A DNA stretch of 64,000 bases from Levilactobacillus yonginensis (GCF_003946265.1 NZ_RHNO01000001.1:1-64000), one strand, 5' to 3'. Counted from the stretch's first letter, positions 38,691-47,647 are shown. Numbers and translations: made by a program. Notes: a model not told the origin generated them from the letters alone.

Positions 38691-39010
38691 AAATAAAAAG
38701 CACCCCTACAGAAAATGTTTCTCTGTAAGGGTGCAGTTCGCACGGTACCACCTTAGTTTTTGCTACTCAAAAAGTAGCCTTATCTATGAACGGCGGGCTC
38801 CTAGAGGACGAGCCTCAAAAGCTAGGAACTTTTGGGAAACGACCACTCCCGCGATTCACTGCATTGATAACGGATGCTTCCGGTATAAACTTACTTGAAT
38901 TTCAGCTAACAGCTCCGAAGGGATGTTCATGCTAAGAATCTTGACCCGCTCTCACTTAACCGGGCTCGCTGACAAGATCGTTCAGCACTACTGGACTTCA
39001 TCATCACTTT
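38691..39010 (-). promoter_or_regulatory. T-box leader of the oppA-amidohydrolase operon, predicted Ile-specific
   Basis: Minus strand. The T-box sequence AAGGTGGTACCGTGCG is at 38739-38754. The terminator stem GCACCCTTACAGA/TCTGTAGGGGTGC with T-run is at 38691-38734. Stem I starts at AGTAG (38988-38992), with helix TGCT/AGCA. Its 3' side reads TGAAC-ATC, placing specifier ATC (Ile) at 38922-38924 by analogy with the GAA-N-codon layout of known T-boxes. Uncharged tRNA should allow read-through. Confidence 0.88.
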
Positions 39011-39363
39011 TTAATTTTCTAATCAATTGTTAATAATTGCTAGTTTAGCACCGAAATTTGTTTTGTCAACGGTGAATTTGAAAAAAAGGCGCGCCATTTT
39101 TAGTGGTGGTTAGTCGAGGGTCTACAGGAAGTATGGTTGGGTGGTGCGGGACAAGTGTGATAGTAGCAGCAATGTAAGCGGTAACGTGTGGCGGCTAATT
39201 TTCCGGACCATTCACTGGATACGTGAGGTAGTTTGGGAGTCAGCAAAATTTATTTCTAACGATGGTTGCCAGTATTTTTAGGCTAGTTACCCGGTAAAAC
39301 CGGCCCCAGGAGGTTGGAAAATGAGAAAGACGGCAGATGCTGATGGCAAAAATGTTGATTATC

Positions 39364-39399
39364 AAAAACGAGGCCGGGAAAAATTCCGACCTCGTTTTT
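39364..39399. terminator. Bidirectional terminator-like hairpin
   Basis: AAAACGAGG..GG/CC..CCTCGTTTT. On the minus strand it follows the small membrane ORF ending at 39439. Between 39011 and 39363 I see no gene. Confidence 0.8.
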
Positions 39400-39438
39400 A
39401 TATTCTGTAGTGTAAGAAATTTTGGTGGAGAATTGGTT

Positions 39439-39660
39439 TTAGTCGTTGCCTGATCCAAGCCAGCGACGAGAACTTACCCAGTTGGCAATCTCGACAGCAA
39501 CCGCCACGCTGATGATTAGGATGATAAGCGTGAAGACGATGCTGATATTGTTACTTACTAGGAGAAACCCTGATAGTCGACCCAATAGCATAAAGAGGGC
39601 AAAGCTAGTGATTAGAAAGGTGGGTAACCAAATGATTAAACGCGTGAGTAAGCTAAGGAT
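39439..39660 (-). pseudogene. Small two-helix membrane protein ORF with ATC in place of a start codon
   Basis: An uninterrupted 73-codon frame encodes a plausible membrane protein: helices about residues 8-28 (RLIIWLPTFLITSFALFMLL) and 40-58 (ISIVFTLIILIISVAVAV), then a polar tail ending GSGND. A perfect AGGAGG (39669-39674) stands exactly 8 nt before the codon at 39660, where a start is expected, but that codon is ATC. No ATG, GTG or TTG occurs in frame between the upstream stop and residue 24. Either a recently lost start, a sequencing error, or a rare ATC start. A terminator follows. Family not recognised. Confidence 0.6.
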
Positions 39661-39867
39661 AAGGATGACCTCCTGACTGATTGGAAACCAAGCTTAGCAT
39701 AGGAAAATTGAGGAGACAAGCAGAATAACGCTAGCATAATTGAATAAATATGGCGCATTGCATAGCTAATATTTATACACGTTAATGGATTATTATTAAT
39801 CACGGCAATCCAAATGAAATCAAGGCGTTTATCAACCAAATAGGTGACGTGGCAGACTGAATAGCCT

Positions 39868-39883
39868 TGTTTCACATGAAACA
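39868..39883. other. parS-like site 5
   Basis: TGTTTCACATGAAACA, one central change from consensus, in the gene-free stretch 39675-40063, where nothing else is seen. Confidence 0.8.
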
Positions 39884-40063
39884 GCAGAACCTGGTTAGAG
39901 AATGCTAAGTGGTTCAAGCCAGTGATTGGTGAGCGATATTAAGGGAAAAATCAGTTGCAGTCGCCACTGGATTGAGAATAACAAACGATTCAAGGCCCTT
40001 TACTACTATCTCAAGGAAAAGCTTGCTACACTTAGGATATTCATAGTCAGGAGATGGTTATTT

Positions 40064-40528
40064 ATGCAATCCAGAATTATTCCCAGCTTTGCCTTTGAAA
40101 GTGCCAAGGAGGCCTTGGCCTATTACCAAACGGTCTTTGGTGCCACAGATGTCTATCGCTTTAGCCCACAACCAGAGCAGGCCAAGCAGTTTCACCTGCC
40201 AGCAGATGCCGACCTAGAGAGTCTGACGATTCATGCTGGATTTACAGTACTGGGCATGAGCTTTCAGTGTGCCGATAGTTTTCGGGGTCCCGTTCAGTCA
40301 TCCAATCAGGTGGATATGATCTTAGATATCAATGGTGATGATACCGCTAGTGTTGAAGCAGCGGACGCTTTTTATCAGCACTTGGTTGCCTCAGGCGAAG
40401 TGACGATTGATATGCCATATGAGGAGCAGTTCTGGGGTGGTAAAATGGGCCATTTCACTGACAAGTACGGTATTTCTTGGATGCTTCACGTGATGCCCTG
40501 GAGCCAAATCAAGGACCCTAATCAATAA
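40064..40528 (+). CDS. VOC-family (PhnB/glyoxalase-like) protein
   Basis: 154 aa; single vicinal-oxygen-chelate domain pair of the PhnB type: IIPSFAFESAKEALAYYQTVFGATDVYRF at the N-terminus and GHFTDKYGISWMLHV at the C-terminus. Members include glyoxalase and antibiotic-binding relatives, but most PhnB-like proteins have no known substrate. Start ATG 40064 with CAGGAGA upstream; an in-frame extension to 39926 lacks one. Confidence 0.85.
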   Translation: MQSRIIPSFAFESAKEALAYYQTVFGATDVYRFSPQPEQAKQFHLPADADLESLTIHAGFTVLGMSFQCADSFRGPVQSSNQVDMILDINGDDTASVEAADAFYQHLVASGEVTIDMPYEEQFWGGKMGHFTDKYGISWMLHVMPWSQIKDPNQ

Positions 40529-40566
40529 ACCGGTTCTGACCCGTAATATAGGATATTTGCCAATTG

Positions 40567-40604
40567 AAAATAGCGACCATGACACTTTCATGGTCGCTAT
40601 TTAT
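40567..40604. terminator. Bidirectional terminator
   Basis: AAATAGCGACCATGA and its complement, a perfect 15-bp stem with a 5-nt loop, between convergent genes. Confidence 0.9.
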
Positions 40605-40643
40605 TGTCGTGGTTAAAAACCGGCTGACGGGTTGCGATGCAAA

Positions 40644-41405
40644 CTATGCCGTATACTGATTGATCACGGCCACTAGGGTAGCTGCGGCATTGGGTAAGCC
40701 AACCCGTTGATTGTAGTAGTCGGCAAAACGGGAATCATGCGTGTACATTTGAGCCAAGCCACGGTGAGCGACTTGCGAGTAGTTGTTCCACGTGAAACAT
40801 AACCATTGCCGATGGCACTCGTAGACTCGTCGGGCGGCTTCACTCGTGAGATCACCCGTTGTGGCGACCATTTTGAGAGCAGTAAATAGCTCAGCCTCGG
40901 TGGCCTGCATGTCGTGGTACTCGGTTTCACTTAGGTTGGCAAACCGGTGTTGGCTAGCCATGACGGTTTCTTTTCCATATAATTGACGCGCTTCCACACC
41001 AAAGGCCTGCTCGTTGTCAGCGAGTTGTTCCTGTTTAAATGTGGCAAATTTTTCTGAATCAGTCATCTGAGGACCTCCGTTACGGGCCGCTAGGGTGCGG
41101 TCCAAAGTATTCAGCAAGGTTGTGAGGTGTTCGCGCTCCGCGGCCAACTGGGCCCGTTGCGTAGCTAATGCGGCCGTCTGGACGGCGCGGGGCTGGTCGA
41201 GCAGTTGTTGAATGGTGGTCAGTTCGAATCCAAACGTTTGAAAATAACGAATCAGTTGGAGCCGGTCCACGGCAGCCTCACCGTATTCACGGTAGCCGTT
41301 ATGAACGTTGCGGTTAGCGGGTAATAGCTTGATTTGGTCATAGTAGCGTAGGGTCCGAGTGCTGACACCAGCTAAACTGGCTAACTGTTGAATACTGTAG
41401 GTCAT
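40644..41405 (-). CDS. MerR-family regulator with TipAS-like ligand domain
   Basis: 253 aa. N-terminal MerR helix-turn-helix (YSIQQLASLAGVSTRTLRYYDQIKLL, residues about 3-28), coiled coil (about 75-110) and a C-terminal TipAS-like domain (about 120-250), which in TipAL binds thiopeptide-like drugs. I start at ATG 41405, with AGGAGG 8 nt upstream; the GTG at 41414 overlaps that site. Its own promoter carries a MerR-type operator. Target genes are not evident beyond itself. Confidence 0.9.
   Translation of the reverse strand: MTYSIQQLASLAGVSTRTLRYYDQIKLLPANRNVHNGYREYGEAAVDRLQLIRYFQTFGFELTTIQQLLDQPRAVQTAALATQRAQLAAEREHLTTLLNTLDRTLAARNGGPQMTDSEKFATFKQEQLADNEQAFGVEARQLYGKETVMASQHRFANLSETEYHDMQATEAELFTALKMVATTGDLTSEAARRVYECHRQWLCFTWNNYSQVAHRGLAQMYTHDSRFADYYNQRVGLPNAAATLVAVINQYTA
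40784..40799. other. parS site 6 inside the TipAL-like regulator gene
   Basis: TGTTCCACGTGAAACA fits TGTTNCACGTGAAACA exactly; it lies within the coding sequence of the MerR gene. Confidence 0.85.
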
Positions 41406-41435
41406 GGCGACCACCTCCTGTCTTGCTTGTAATCT

Positions 41436-41466
41436 ACTATAGTGGTTGACGTAACGTCAAGGTCAA
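41436..41466 (-). promoter_or_regulatory. Autoregulatory MerR-type promoter
   Basis: -35 TTGACC (41461-41466), 19-bp spacer, -10 TATAGT (41436-41441) on the minus strand, with the palindrome TTGACGTAACGTCAA (41446-41460) filling the spacer. Confidence 0.8.
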
Positions 41467-41658
41467 CTGGGAATTTTTAATCATGCCTAAACCCTTGCCG
41501 TTCCCGTCATGACGCGGTTTATTGCGTCGGGTGGGTTTGTCATTACCCGCGAGTGTGATAAAATAAGGTTATTATTTGACACTTTTTGATCCCGTGAGTT
41601 TTTGCCCGGTACGGGTGGGTCAAAATATCTTTTCCAGATGAATCAGATGAGGAGCAAA

Positions 41659-43674
41659 ATGAATAAATTATTTTCACGAGCAAATGTGCCCGAGTTCTTA
41701 CAGAACCGGCGCTTGCGAGGCATTGCAATGATGACTGCCATACTGGCAATTCTTGGCATTGTGCTCTCGTTTCTGCTCAATTGGATTTTTGGGATCGTCG
41801 TTTTAGTTCTGGTGGGAATCGCAACGCTGATAGCATTTAATACGATGGCGGAAATTGGTGCCGATACGACGCAGTACATCTCTGATCTGTCCTTTCGAAT
41901 TCAGCAGGGTGAGCAAGAAGCGCTGCTGCGGATGCCACCTGGTGTGATTATTCTCGGGGAAAATGATCAGATTGAATGGGTCAATCCTTACTTACAACAC
42001 TACTTTGGTGATCAGGACGTCTTGAACCGCACGATTGGCGCGGTTGACACGGACCTGGCAAAGTTGGTGGAAGGTGCGGAGCCCCAGACCATGACGACCG
42101 TGAAATGGCGGGATAAACGCTTCACGATGTACGTTCAACCAGATTTTCATGCGATTTATTTGTATGACATCACCCATTACCAATTGATTCAGGAACAGTA
42201 CGATAATGAGAAAATTGCGATTGGGCAGATTTTCTTGGATAACTATGATGAAGTCACACAGTCAATGACCGACCAAGACATTTCTAATCTGAGAAATTAC
42301 GTCACGAATGAATTGTCGGCGTGGGTCCAACAATTTGATATGTACCTCAAGCAATTGGATGATGACCACTACTTCATTCTAGCCTATGCCAAATCGCTGG
42401 CCGGGATTGAAGCGGATAAGTTTAAGATTTTGGACACCATTCGGGAGAGTACGTCTAAGCAAAACTTCCCCCTGACCTTGAGTATGGGGATTGCGTACGG
42501 CGACCCTAACCTGAACAAACTGGCCGATCAAGCTCAGAGTAATCTGGACTTGGCACTCGGTCGGGGTGGGGACCAGGTCGTGGTGAAAGCCGCTGACCAG
42601 GAAGCCCGCTACTATGGTGGGAAGACGAACCCGATGGAGAAACGGACGCGGGTTCGGGCACGGATGATTTCACAAGCACTGCAAGAACTGATGAATGAAT
42701 CCGACCAGATCTTTGTTCAAGGGCACACCCAACCGGATATGGATTCGTTGGGAGCTTGCCTAGGGATTCGGCGGATTGCGAAGATGAATAATAAGAAGGC
42801 GTGGATCGTTCTCGACAAAGAGACCGTCCATTCCGACGTGCAACGGTTACTGGATAATTTAAAAGAATATCCGGACGTCGATGCCGCCATCATTTCACCG
42901 GAGGAAGCCCTGGAGAAAGCGACCGATCAGAGTATGTTGCTGATGGTTGACCACTCCAAGTCGTCGATCTCCATTTCGTCTGAACTCTATCACCGCTTGG
43001 AGAACCGGGTCATGATTATTGACCATCACCGTCGTGGTGAAGAGTTCCCTGAGAATCCACTGTTGGTCTACATTGAACCATACGCTAGCTCAACGTGTGA
43101 GCTGATTACCGAAATGTTTGAGTATCAGTCACAAGAGGGTGAACCAATCAATAAGCTGGAAGCTACAGCGATGCTGACGGGGATCTTCGTCGACACCAAG
43201 CACTTCTCGCTACGGACCGGGACGCGAACGTTCGATGCCGCCAGTTACCTACGGTCTGCCGGGGCGGACGCGATTCAAATGCAACAGTATATGAAGGAAA
43301 ATGTCGATAGTTACCTGCAACGCAACCACTTGATTGAAATGGTCGAGTTCGTCAACGAAGACATGGCGCTGATTGCTGGCGAAGAGGATCAAACCTATGA
43401 TCCCGTTACAGCTGCTCAGGCTGCCGATGATCTCTTAAACATGTCTGGTGTCGATGCGTCGTTTGTCATTACGCGTCGGGCCGATGGTCGGGTCGGTATT
43501 TCTGCTCGGTCGCTGGGTGAAATTAACGTGCAACTGTCCATGGAAGCCATGGGCGGTGGTGGTCACCTGTCGAACGCAGCTACGCAAATCAGCGACAAGA
43601 CGGTGGCTGAGGTCAAGCAACAGCTGATCGATATTTTAAATCATAGCGATGATCCGGAGGAATCGACGACTTAG
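41659..43674 (+). CDS. gdpP: Cyclic-di-AMP phosphodiesterase GdpP
   Basis: 671-aa membrane enzyme degrading c-di-AMP to pApA. Two N-terminal helices (about residues 12-55), a PAS-like domain, a degenerate GGDEF domain, then the DHH domain (QGHTQPDMDSLGA; MLMVDHSKSSI; IIDHHRRGEE) and DHHA1 with GGGGHLSNAATQ. All metal ligands seem intact. Start ATG 41659 with GAGGAG upstream. Followed by rplI and dnaB, the standard gene order. Confidence 0.97.
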   Translation: MNKLFSRANVPEFLQNRRLRGIAMMTAILAILGIVLSFLLNWIFGIVVLVLVGIATLIAFNTMAEIGADTTQYISDLSFRIQQGEQEALLRMPPGVIILGENDQIEWVNPYLQHYFGDQDVLNRTIGAVDTDLAKLVEGAEPQTMTTVKWRDKRFTMYVQPDFHAIYLYDITHYQLIQEQYDNEKIAIGQIFLDNYDEVTQSMTDQDISNLRNYVTNELSAWVQQFDMYLKQLDDDHYFILAYAKSLAGIEADKFKILDTIRESTSKQNFPLTLSMGIAYGDPNLNKLADQAQSNLDLALGRGGDQVVVKAADQEARYYGGKTNPMEKRTRVRARMISQALQELMNESDQIFVQGHTQPDMDSLGACLGIRRIAKMNNKKAWIVLDKETVHSDVQRLLDNLKEYPDVDAAIISPEEALEKATDQSMLLMVDHSKSSISISSELYHRLENRVMIIDHHRRGEEFPENPLLVYIEPYASSTCELITEMFEYQSQEGEPINKLEATAMLTGIFVDTKHFSLRTGTRTFDAASYLRSAGADAIQMQQYMKENVDSYLQRNHLIEMVEFVNEDMALIAGEEDQTYDPVTAAQAADDLLNMSGVDASFVITRRADGRVGISARSLGEINVQLSMEAMGGGGHLSNAATQISDKTVAEVKQQLIDILNHSDDPEESTT

Positions 43675-43743
43675 TTAATTGCTAAACGCGCCGTCTTAGC
43701 GTAGGATTAATATTATAGTTGGAATAAGTGAGGAGTGAACGAC

Positions 43744-44202
43744 GTGAAAGTTATTTTTATCAAGGACGTTCGCGGTAAGGGTAAGCGCGGGGAAATTAAG
43801 AATGTTCCCGATGGTTATGCCCAAAACTTCCTGATCAAGCGGGGATTAGCTAAGGAAGCTAACCAAGCCACGATGAGTCAGTTGAATGCCGAACGCAAAG
43901 CTGAACAACGGCGAGATGCCGAAGAATTGGCAGAAGCCAAGGACTTACAAAAGAAGCTAGAAGCCGACAAGACGGTTGTTGAAATCGTGGCTAAGGCGGG
44001 GGAAGATGACCGGTTATTCGGGTCCATTCCTAGTAAGCAAATTGTTCAAGCGCTGCAAAAGCAATTTGATTTAAAGATCGACAAGCGGAAGGTTGAACTC
44101 CCAGAACCAATTCGGTCTTTGGGCTTCACGAACGTGCCAGTCAAGCTTCACAGTGACGTGACTGCTAAGATTCGGGTTCACGTGGTTGCCAAGCAAAAAT
44201 AA
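43744..44202 (+). CDS. rplI: 50S ribosomal protein L9
   Basis: 152 aa; N-domain [30 protein letters not shown], long central helix and C-terminal RNA-binding domain ([14 protein letters not shown]). I start at GTG 43744 since GAGGAG is 8 nt upstream; the in-frame GTG at 43735 has no ribosome site. Terminator directly after. Confidence 0.97.
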   Translation: MKVIFIKDVRGKGKRGEIKNVPDGYAQNFLIKRGLAKEANQATMSQLNAERKAEQRRDAEELAEAKDLQKKLEADKTVVEIVAKAGEDDRLFGSIPSKQIVQALQKQFDLKIDKRKVELPEPIRSLGFTNVPVKLHSDVTAKIRVHVVAKQK

Positions 44203-44209
44203 ATATTTC

Positions 44210-44239
44210 AAAAGCCGCCCTATACAGGACGGCTTTTTT
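44210..44239 (+). terminator. Intrinsic terminator of rplI
   Basis: AAAGCCG-CC/GG-CGGCTTT stem with T-run. Confidence 0.88.
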
Positions 44240-44360
44240 CATGGAGCCAGTCATCGATGGAGGTAACTTATATTTCCCCCATCCTGGCTTACATGGTAAA
44301 ATGTAAGTTCAGAAGTCCGTTACGGTAGACAAAATTGAGTTAAGAGGTAATCAGTTAAGC

Positions 44361-45758
44361 ATGGATAACAACGTACTCACAGATCACACACCACCACAGA
44401 ACCTCGATGCCGAAAAGGCCGTCCTTGGGGCGATCTTTTTGAGTACCGACGCGTTGGTGGATGCCATGGAATATCTGTCCCCGGAAGACTTCTATCGCCG
44501 GGAACATCAGATTATCTTTCAGGCCATGATCGACCTGAACGACCGTGATGAAGCCATTGATGTGGTGACCATTACCGACCGATTGACGGCGAAAAACGAG
44601 CTGGACGACGTCGGTGGTGTGACCTACATCGCTGAGTTAGCGGGTTCCGTGCCTACTGCGGCCAACGCCACCTACTACGCTAAAATTGTTCAGGAAAAGG
44701 CCATTTTACGGCGGCTGATTCAGACGGCCACGAACATTGCGACGCAGGGTTATCAACAGGACGAAGATGTTTCGGACCTATTAGATAACGCCGAACGAGA
44801 TATCATGAGTGTGGCAGAAACGCGGAACCAATCTGGTTTCAAACCCATTCGTGATGTGTTAAATAACTCATTTGAAGAAATTAATAAGCTTTCCGAACAG
44901 GGTGACGTGATTACCGGGTTATCTACCGGTTACGCCGAGCTGGATAAGATGACGACTGGGTTACACGACGATGAATTAATGATTCTTGCCGCGCGGCCAG
45001 CCGTTGGGAAGACCGCGTTTGCCCTGAACATTGCGCAAAACGTGGGGACCAAGACGGATAAAACCGTGGCCATCTTTAGTTTGGAAATGAGTGCGGAATC
45101 GTTGGTCAACCGGATGCTGTGTGCGGAAGGGTCCATCGATGCCAACCATTTACGGACTGGACAATTGTCCGAAGATGAATGGCAGAACCTCATTGTGGCT
45201 ATGGGAAGTCTGGCCAAGGCCAACATTTATATCGACGATACGGCCGGAAATAAGATTACTGAAATTCGGGCTAAGTGTCGGCGGTTAGCAAAGGAAAAGG
45301 GTAACCTGGGGTTAATCGTGATCGATTACCTGCAACTGATCGAAGGGACCAACCACGAAAGTCGGCAACAAGAAGTTTCTGATATTTCACGGCAATTGAA
45401 GAAGTTAGCCAAGGAATTGCACGTACCCGTTATTGCATTATCCCAGCTCTCACGGGGAGTGGAACAGCGGCAAGACAAGCGCCCAGTGTTATCTGATATT
45501 CGTGAATCTGGATCAATCGAACAAGATGCCGATATCGTTTCGTTCTTGTACCGTGATGACTACTACGAGCGGGAAGGCGACGAAGACGGCGGTGGTGGTG
45601 ACAACAACAGTGACCCACGTGAAGAGGGCGACCAAGACGTCGGTGAGGTTGAAGTCATTATTGAAAAGAACCGGTCGGGTCCTCGGGGCACGGTCAAACT
45701 ACTTTTCGTTAAATCGTTCAACAAGTTCTCCTCGGTGGCTTATACACCGGAAGGGTAA
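44361..45758 (+). CDS. dnaB: Replicative DNA helicase DnaB
   Basis: 465-aa hexameric helicase (DnaC in Bacillus naming). N-terminal helical domain (NLDAEKAVLGAIFL), linker, RecA-like domain with Walker A AARPAVGKTAFALN, and LGLIVIDYLQLI. Between FLYRDDYYERE and VEVIIEKNR is an acidic Gly/Asp/Glu-rich insert of about 20 residues relative to Bacillus, common in lactobacilli; no intein. An RE2 hairpin repeat starts 6 bp after its stop. Confidence 0.97.
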   Translation: MDNNVLTDHTPPQNLDAEKAVLGAIFLSTDALVDAMEYLSPEDFYRREHQIIFQAMIDLNDRDEAIDVVTITDRLTAKNELDDVGGVTYIAELAGSVPTAANATYYAKIVQEKAILRRLIQTATNIATQGYQQDEDVSDLLDNAERDIMSVAETRNQSGFKPIRDVLNNSFEEINKLSEQGDVITGLSTGYAELDKMTTGLHDDELMILAARPAVGKTAFALNIAQNVGTKTDKTVAIFSLEMSAESLVNRMLCAEGSIDANHLRTGQLSEDEWQNLIVAMGSLAKANIYIDDTAGNKITEIRAKCRRLAKEKGNLGLIVIDYLQLIEGTNHESRQQEVSDISRQLKKLAKELHVPVIALSQLSRGVEQRQDKRPVLSDIRESGSIEQDADIVSFLYRDDYYEREGDEDGGGGDNNSDPREEGDQDVGEVEVIIEKNRSGPRGTVKLLFVKSFNKFSSVAYTPEG

Positions 45759-45763
45759 GAGCA

Positions 45764-45907
45764 AGAGTGCAGAGTCAGCCGCCTAGACTCTGAGCATTAG
45801 TGGAAATAAGGTTTCTGTTCAGCAACGCTGGACAGGGACCTTATTTTTGCTAAGCGGAGGAGTCTGGCTGACGGCGCACGTTTCAGAAGCCGCCAGAACG
45901 AACTGGC
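45764..45907 (+). repeat. RE2 hairpin repeat, copy a (3' of dnaB)
   Basis: AGAGTG, variable arm, core TAGACTCTGAGCATTAG, inner stem AAATAAGGT/ACCTTATTT, core TGCTAAGCGGAGGAGTCT, variable arm, then ACGTTTCAGAAGCCGCCAG. Folds as one long nested hairpin (GTCAGCC/GGCTGAC; AGACTC/GAGTCT; inner stem). Copy b at 52997 keeps the cores while its stems change in pairs. Confidence 0.75.
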
Positions 45908-46080
45908 CCGAGTTGAAATTATTCTTCTGCATAAAGCAATGTATAAAACGTTATACGCTGTATAAATTGAAAATGAACGGCTGAATTGCACGAAATATGA
46001 CTAAAATAGTGATGCCACACAACCCTTCCCCCCGTAAGGAAATAACGTCTTAAATAGTGACTATGTGCAAAATTCATAAG

Positions 46081-46183
46081 AGTGTGCCAGAAAGTTCACA
46101 CTTTCATCATATTTTCCAATTATTATATGAAGCATAGAAGTTAACCAGTAGGTTGCTTCTACCAAAGATTAACAATCTTTTTT
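46081..46183 (+). ncRNA. Candidate small RNA or orphan terminator region
   Basis: Hairpin AGTGTG/CACACT (46081-46102), a second imperfect hairpin (GTAG/CTAC, about 46147-46162), then AAAGATT/AATCTTT followed by T (46164-46183), terminator-like. No ORF. No good promoter was identified. Weak candidate. Confidence 0.3.
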
Positions 46184-46221
46184 CATGTACTCCTCCTCCC
46201 CTGGAATAATGAAAAAATAGT

Positions 46222-46292
46222 TAACGTCATTCTTATATAGTGACGTTACCCCTACTCCGATGACCATCGCTTTCCCCGAGCGGTGGTTTTTT
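46222..46292 (+). promoter_or_regulatory. Inverted repeat and terminator hairpin in the dnaB-GNAT gap
   Basis: TAACGTCA/TGACGTTA (46222-46248) brackets a TATAGT. It is followed by a 9-pair hairpin ACCATCGCT/AGCGGTGGT with six T (46263-46292). The -10-like element inside an inverted repeat suggests a regulated short transcript, but no gene is seen. Confidence 0.4.
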
Positions 46293-46321
46293 ATTTGCCA
46301 TTAATTTATCAACCGATAAAT

Positions 46322-46358
46322 GAAAAAAGACCTGAGACATTTTTCTCAGGCCTTTTTG
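46322..46358 (-). terminator. Intrinsic terminator of the GNAT gene (bidirectional)
   Basis: AAAAAAG-CCTGAG/CTCAGG-CTTTTT stem. Confidence 0.85.
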
Positions 46359-46412
46359 TATTTCCAATAAACCGGGTGTCAGAAGGTAACTGGCTACCCA
46401 TTTTGGGGAGAT

Positions 46413-46895
46413 TTAGCTTTTAATGAGTGATTTAACGTAGAAACGATCCATCGTTTGATGTACCGCGGTTTTTAAAGGTTTCGGCACCAGTTGGTAGTGC
46501 ATTTCCTCATAGAGGTGCATGGCCGGCTTCAACGCGTGGTGGGTTTCCAAATACATTTGTTGGTAACCAGCCTCGCGGGCCATGACTTCGACCGTTCGGA
46601 CTAATCGGTAGCCCACGCCTTGACCCTTGGCAGTGTCTGCTAGGTACAGTTTCTGGAGTTCCGCGATACCCTGATCAGGAAGGTACTCGGCAAAACCACC
46701 ACCGCCGAGGATTTCGCCAGCATCGTTGAGGGCGACTAGGTAGTCGCGCCCAGCTTGCTGGTAGAAGTCGCTGAGGTGTTCGAGGTCGTCGAAGTAGGCG
46801 GTCCCCGGGATGTCTAATCCGTTGGCCTTAAGGTTGCCGCGTAAGATTTTAGCTAACGCGGGATTGTCGGTTGATTGGATAAGTCGAAATTGCAT
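46413..46895 (-). CDS. GNAT-family N-acetyltransferase
   Basis: 160 aa with the acetyl-CoA loop AKGQGVGYRLVRTVEVMAREAGYQQMYLET (about residues 91-120) and the C-terminal ALHLYE-like segment (AMHLYEEMHYQLVPKPL). Resembles the small lactobacillar GNATs that share a TFGAGYFAE-like beta hairpin (GEILGGGGFAEY). Substrate unknown. Confidence 0.88.
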   Translation of the reverse strand: MQFRLIQSTDNPALAKILRGNLKANGLDIPGTAYFDDLEHLSDFYQQAGRDYLVALNDAGEILGGGGFAEYLPDQGIAELQKLYLADTAKGQGVGYRLVRTVEVMAREAGYQQMYLETHHALKPAMHLYEEMHYQLVPKPLKTAVHQTMDRFYVKSLIKS

Positions 46896-47034
46896 GGGTG
46901 AAGCCTCACTTTCTGAATAAATTCAACTTTTACTCTAGCATAGTTCGCGGGTCAATAGGGCATTTAGGTAAAATAAAATGACCGGTTGCATGCTGAGCGT
47001 GCCAACTGGTCAAAGAAGTTTAGCTGTTTAGTTA

Positions 47035-47050
47035 TGTTTCACATGAAACA
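47035..47050. other. parS-like site 7
   Basis: TGTTTCACATGAAACA directly downstream of the FMN-reductase gene, one central change from consensus. Confidence 0.8.
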
Positions 47051-47051
47051 T

Positions 47052-47585
47052 TTAGGCTTGATGCTGCTGCAGAATGTCGCGTAAACGGCGTACGCTAGCA
47101 GGCAACTCCGCCATCTTAGCAACGTCCGTGGGACCGTCTGCCGTAACGGTCGCCGTCCCTTGAAAGTCCATCTGTAACCAGTCACAGGACTCCTGAACGG
47201 CTTGGGTGATGCCGGTAGCCTTGGTGGTTGGTTCATCAGCACCAACGACTAGCAGGTAGAGACGTTTGCTAGCAAAAGGGAAGTCGTTAGTGAAGCTGTC
47301 AAACCAGCGGTCCATGAAGACCTTGAGTTGCCCGGTCATACCATACCAGTAAACTGGTGTTCCCAGCACAATGTCGGTTGCTTGAGCAAATTGGGCCATC
47401 AACGCTTCGTAATCATCGGTTAGGTCCTGTTGTGGATGGGCTGTGTCTCGGTAATCCTGAACGAAGTTGAGTTGGTGGTCGGCTAGATGAATGGTGCGAT
47501 AGGGTAAGTTAGTGAGCAGTCGATCGCCCAGAGTTGCCGTGTTGCCAGTCTTTCTGGGGCTGCCGTTGATCAGTAAAATTGTCAT
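47052..47585 (-). CDS. NADPH-dependent FMN reductase/flavodoxin-like protein
   Basis: 177 aa flavoprotein: the FMN-phosphate loop ILLINGSPRKTGNTATL (residues about 3-19) and GTPVYWYGMTGQLKVFMDRW (about 74-93) define the family of NAD(P)H quinone or azo reductases. AGGAGG lies 8-9 nt before the ATG. Divergent from the SDR gene at 47745, possibly a linked redox pair. Confidence 0.9.
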   Translation of the reverse strand: MTILLINGSPRKTGNTATLGDRLLTNLPYRTIHLADHQLNFVQDYRDTAHPQQDLTDDYEALMAQFAQATDIVLGTPVYWYGMTGQLKVFMDRWFDSFTNDFPFASKRLYLLVVGADEPTTKATGITQAVQESCDWLQMDFQGTATVTADGPTDVAKMAELPASVRRLRDILQQHQA

Positions 47586-47647
47586 CGTGGTGGTCCTCCT
47601 TAGGGACTAAGTGTAGGGAAAGCCGCGTAGAAATGCAATTGAAGCGT

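Noticed and set aside
39321-39410. 29-codon frame with AGGAGG upstream on the plus strand
   Set aside because: It runs through the bidirectional terminator, and its composition is not protein-like.
44361-45758. Acidic insertion in dnaB considered as an intein or foreign domain
   Set aside because: Only about 20 low-complexity residues, no splicing motifs, and similar inserts are usual in lactobacilli.
46170-46200. Minus-strand strong ribosome site before a five-codon frame (M-K-K-D-C)
   Set aside because: The frame stops at once and no gene follows on that strand; the sequence is also the complement of a terminator-like hairpin.
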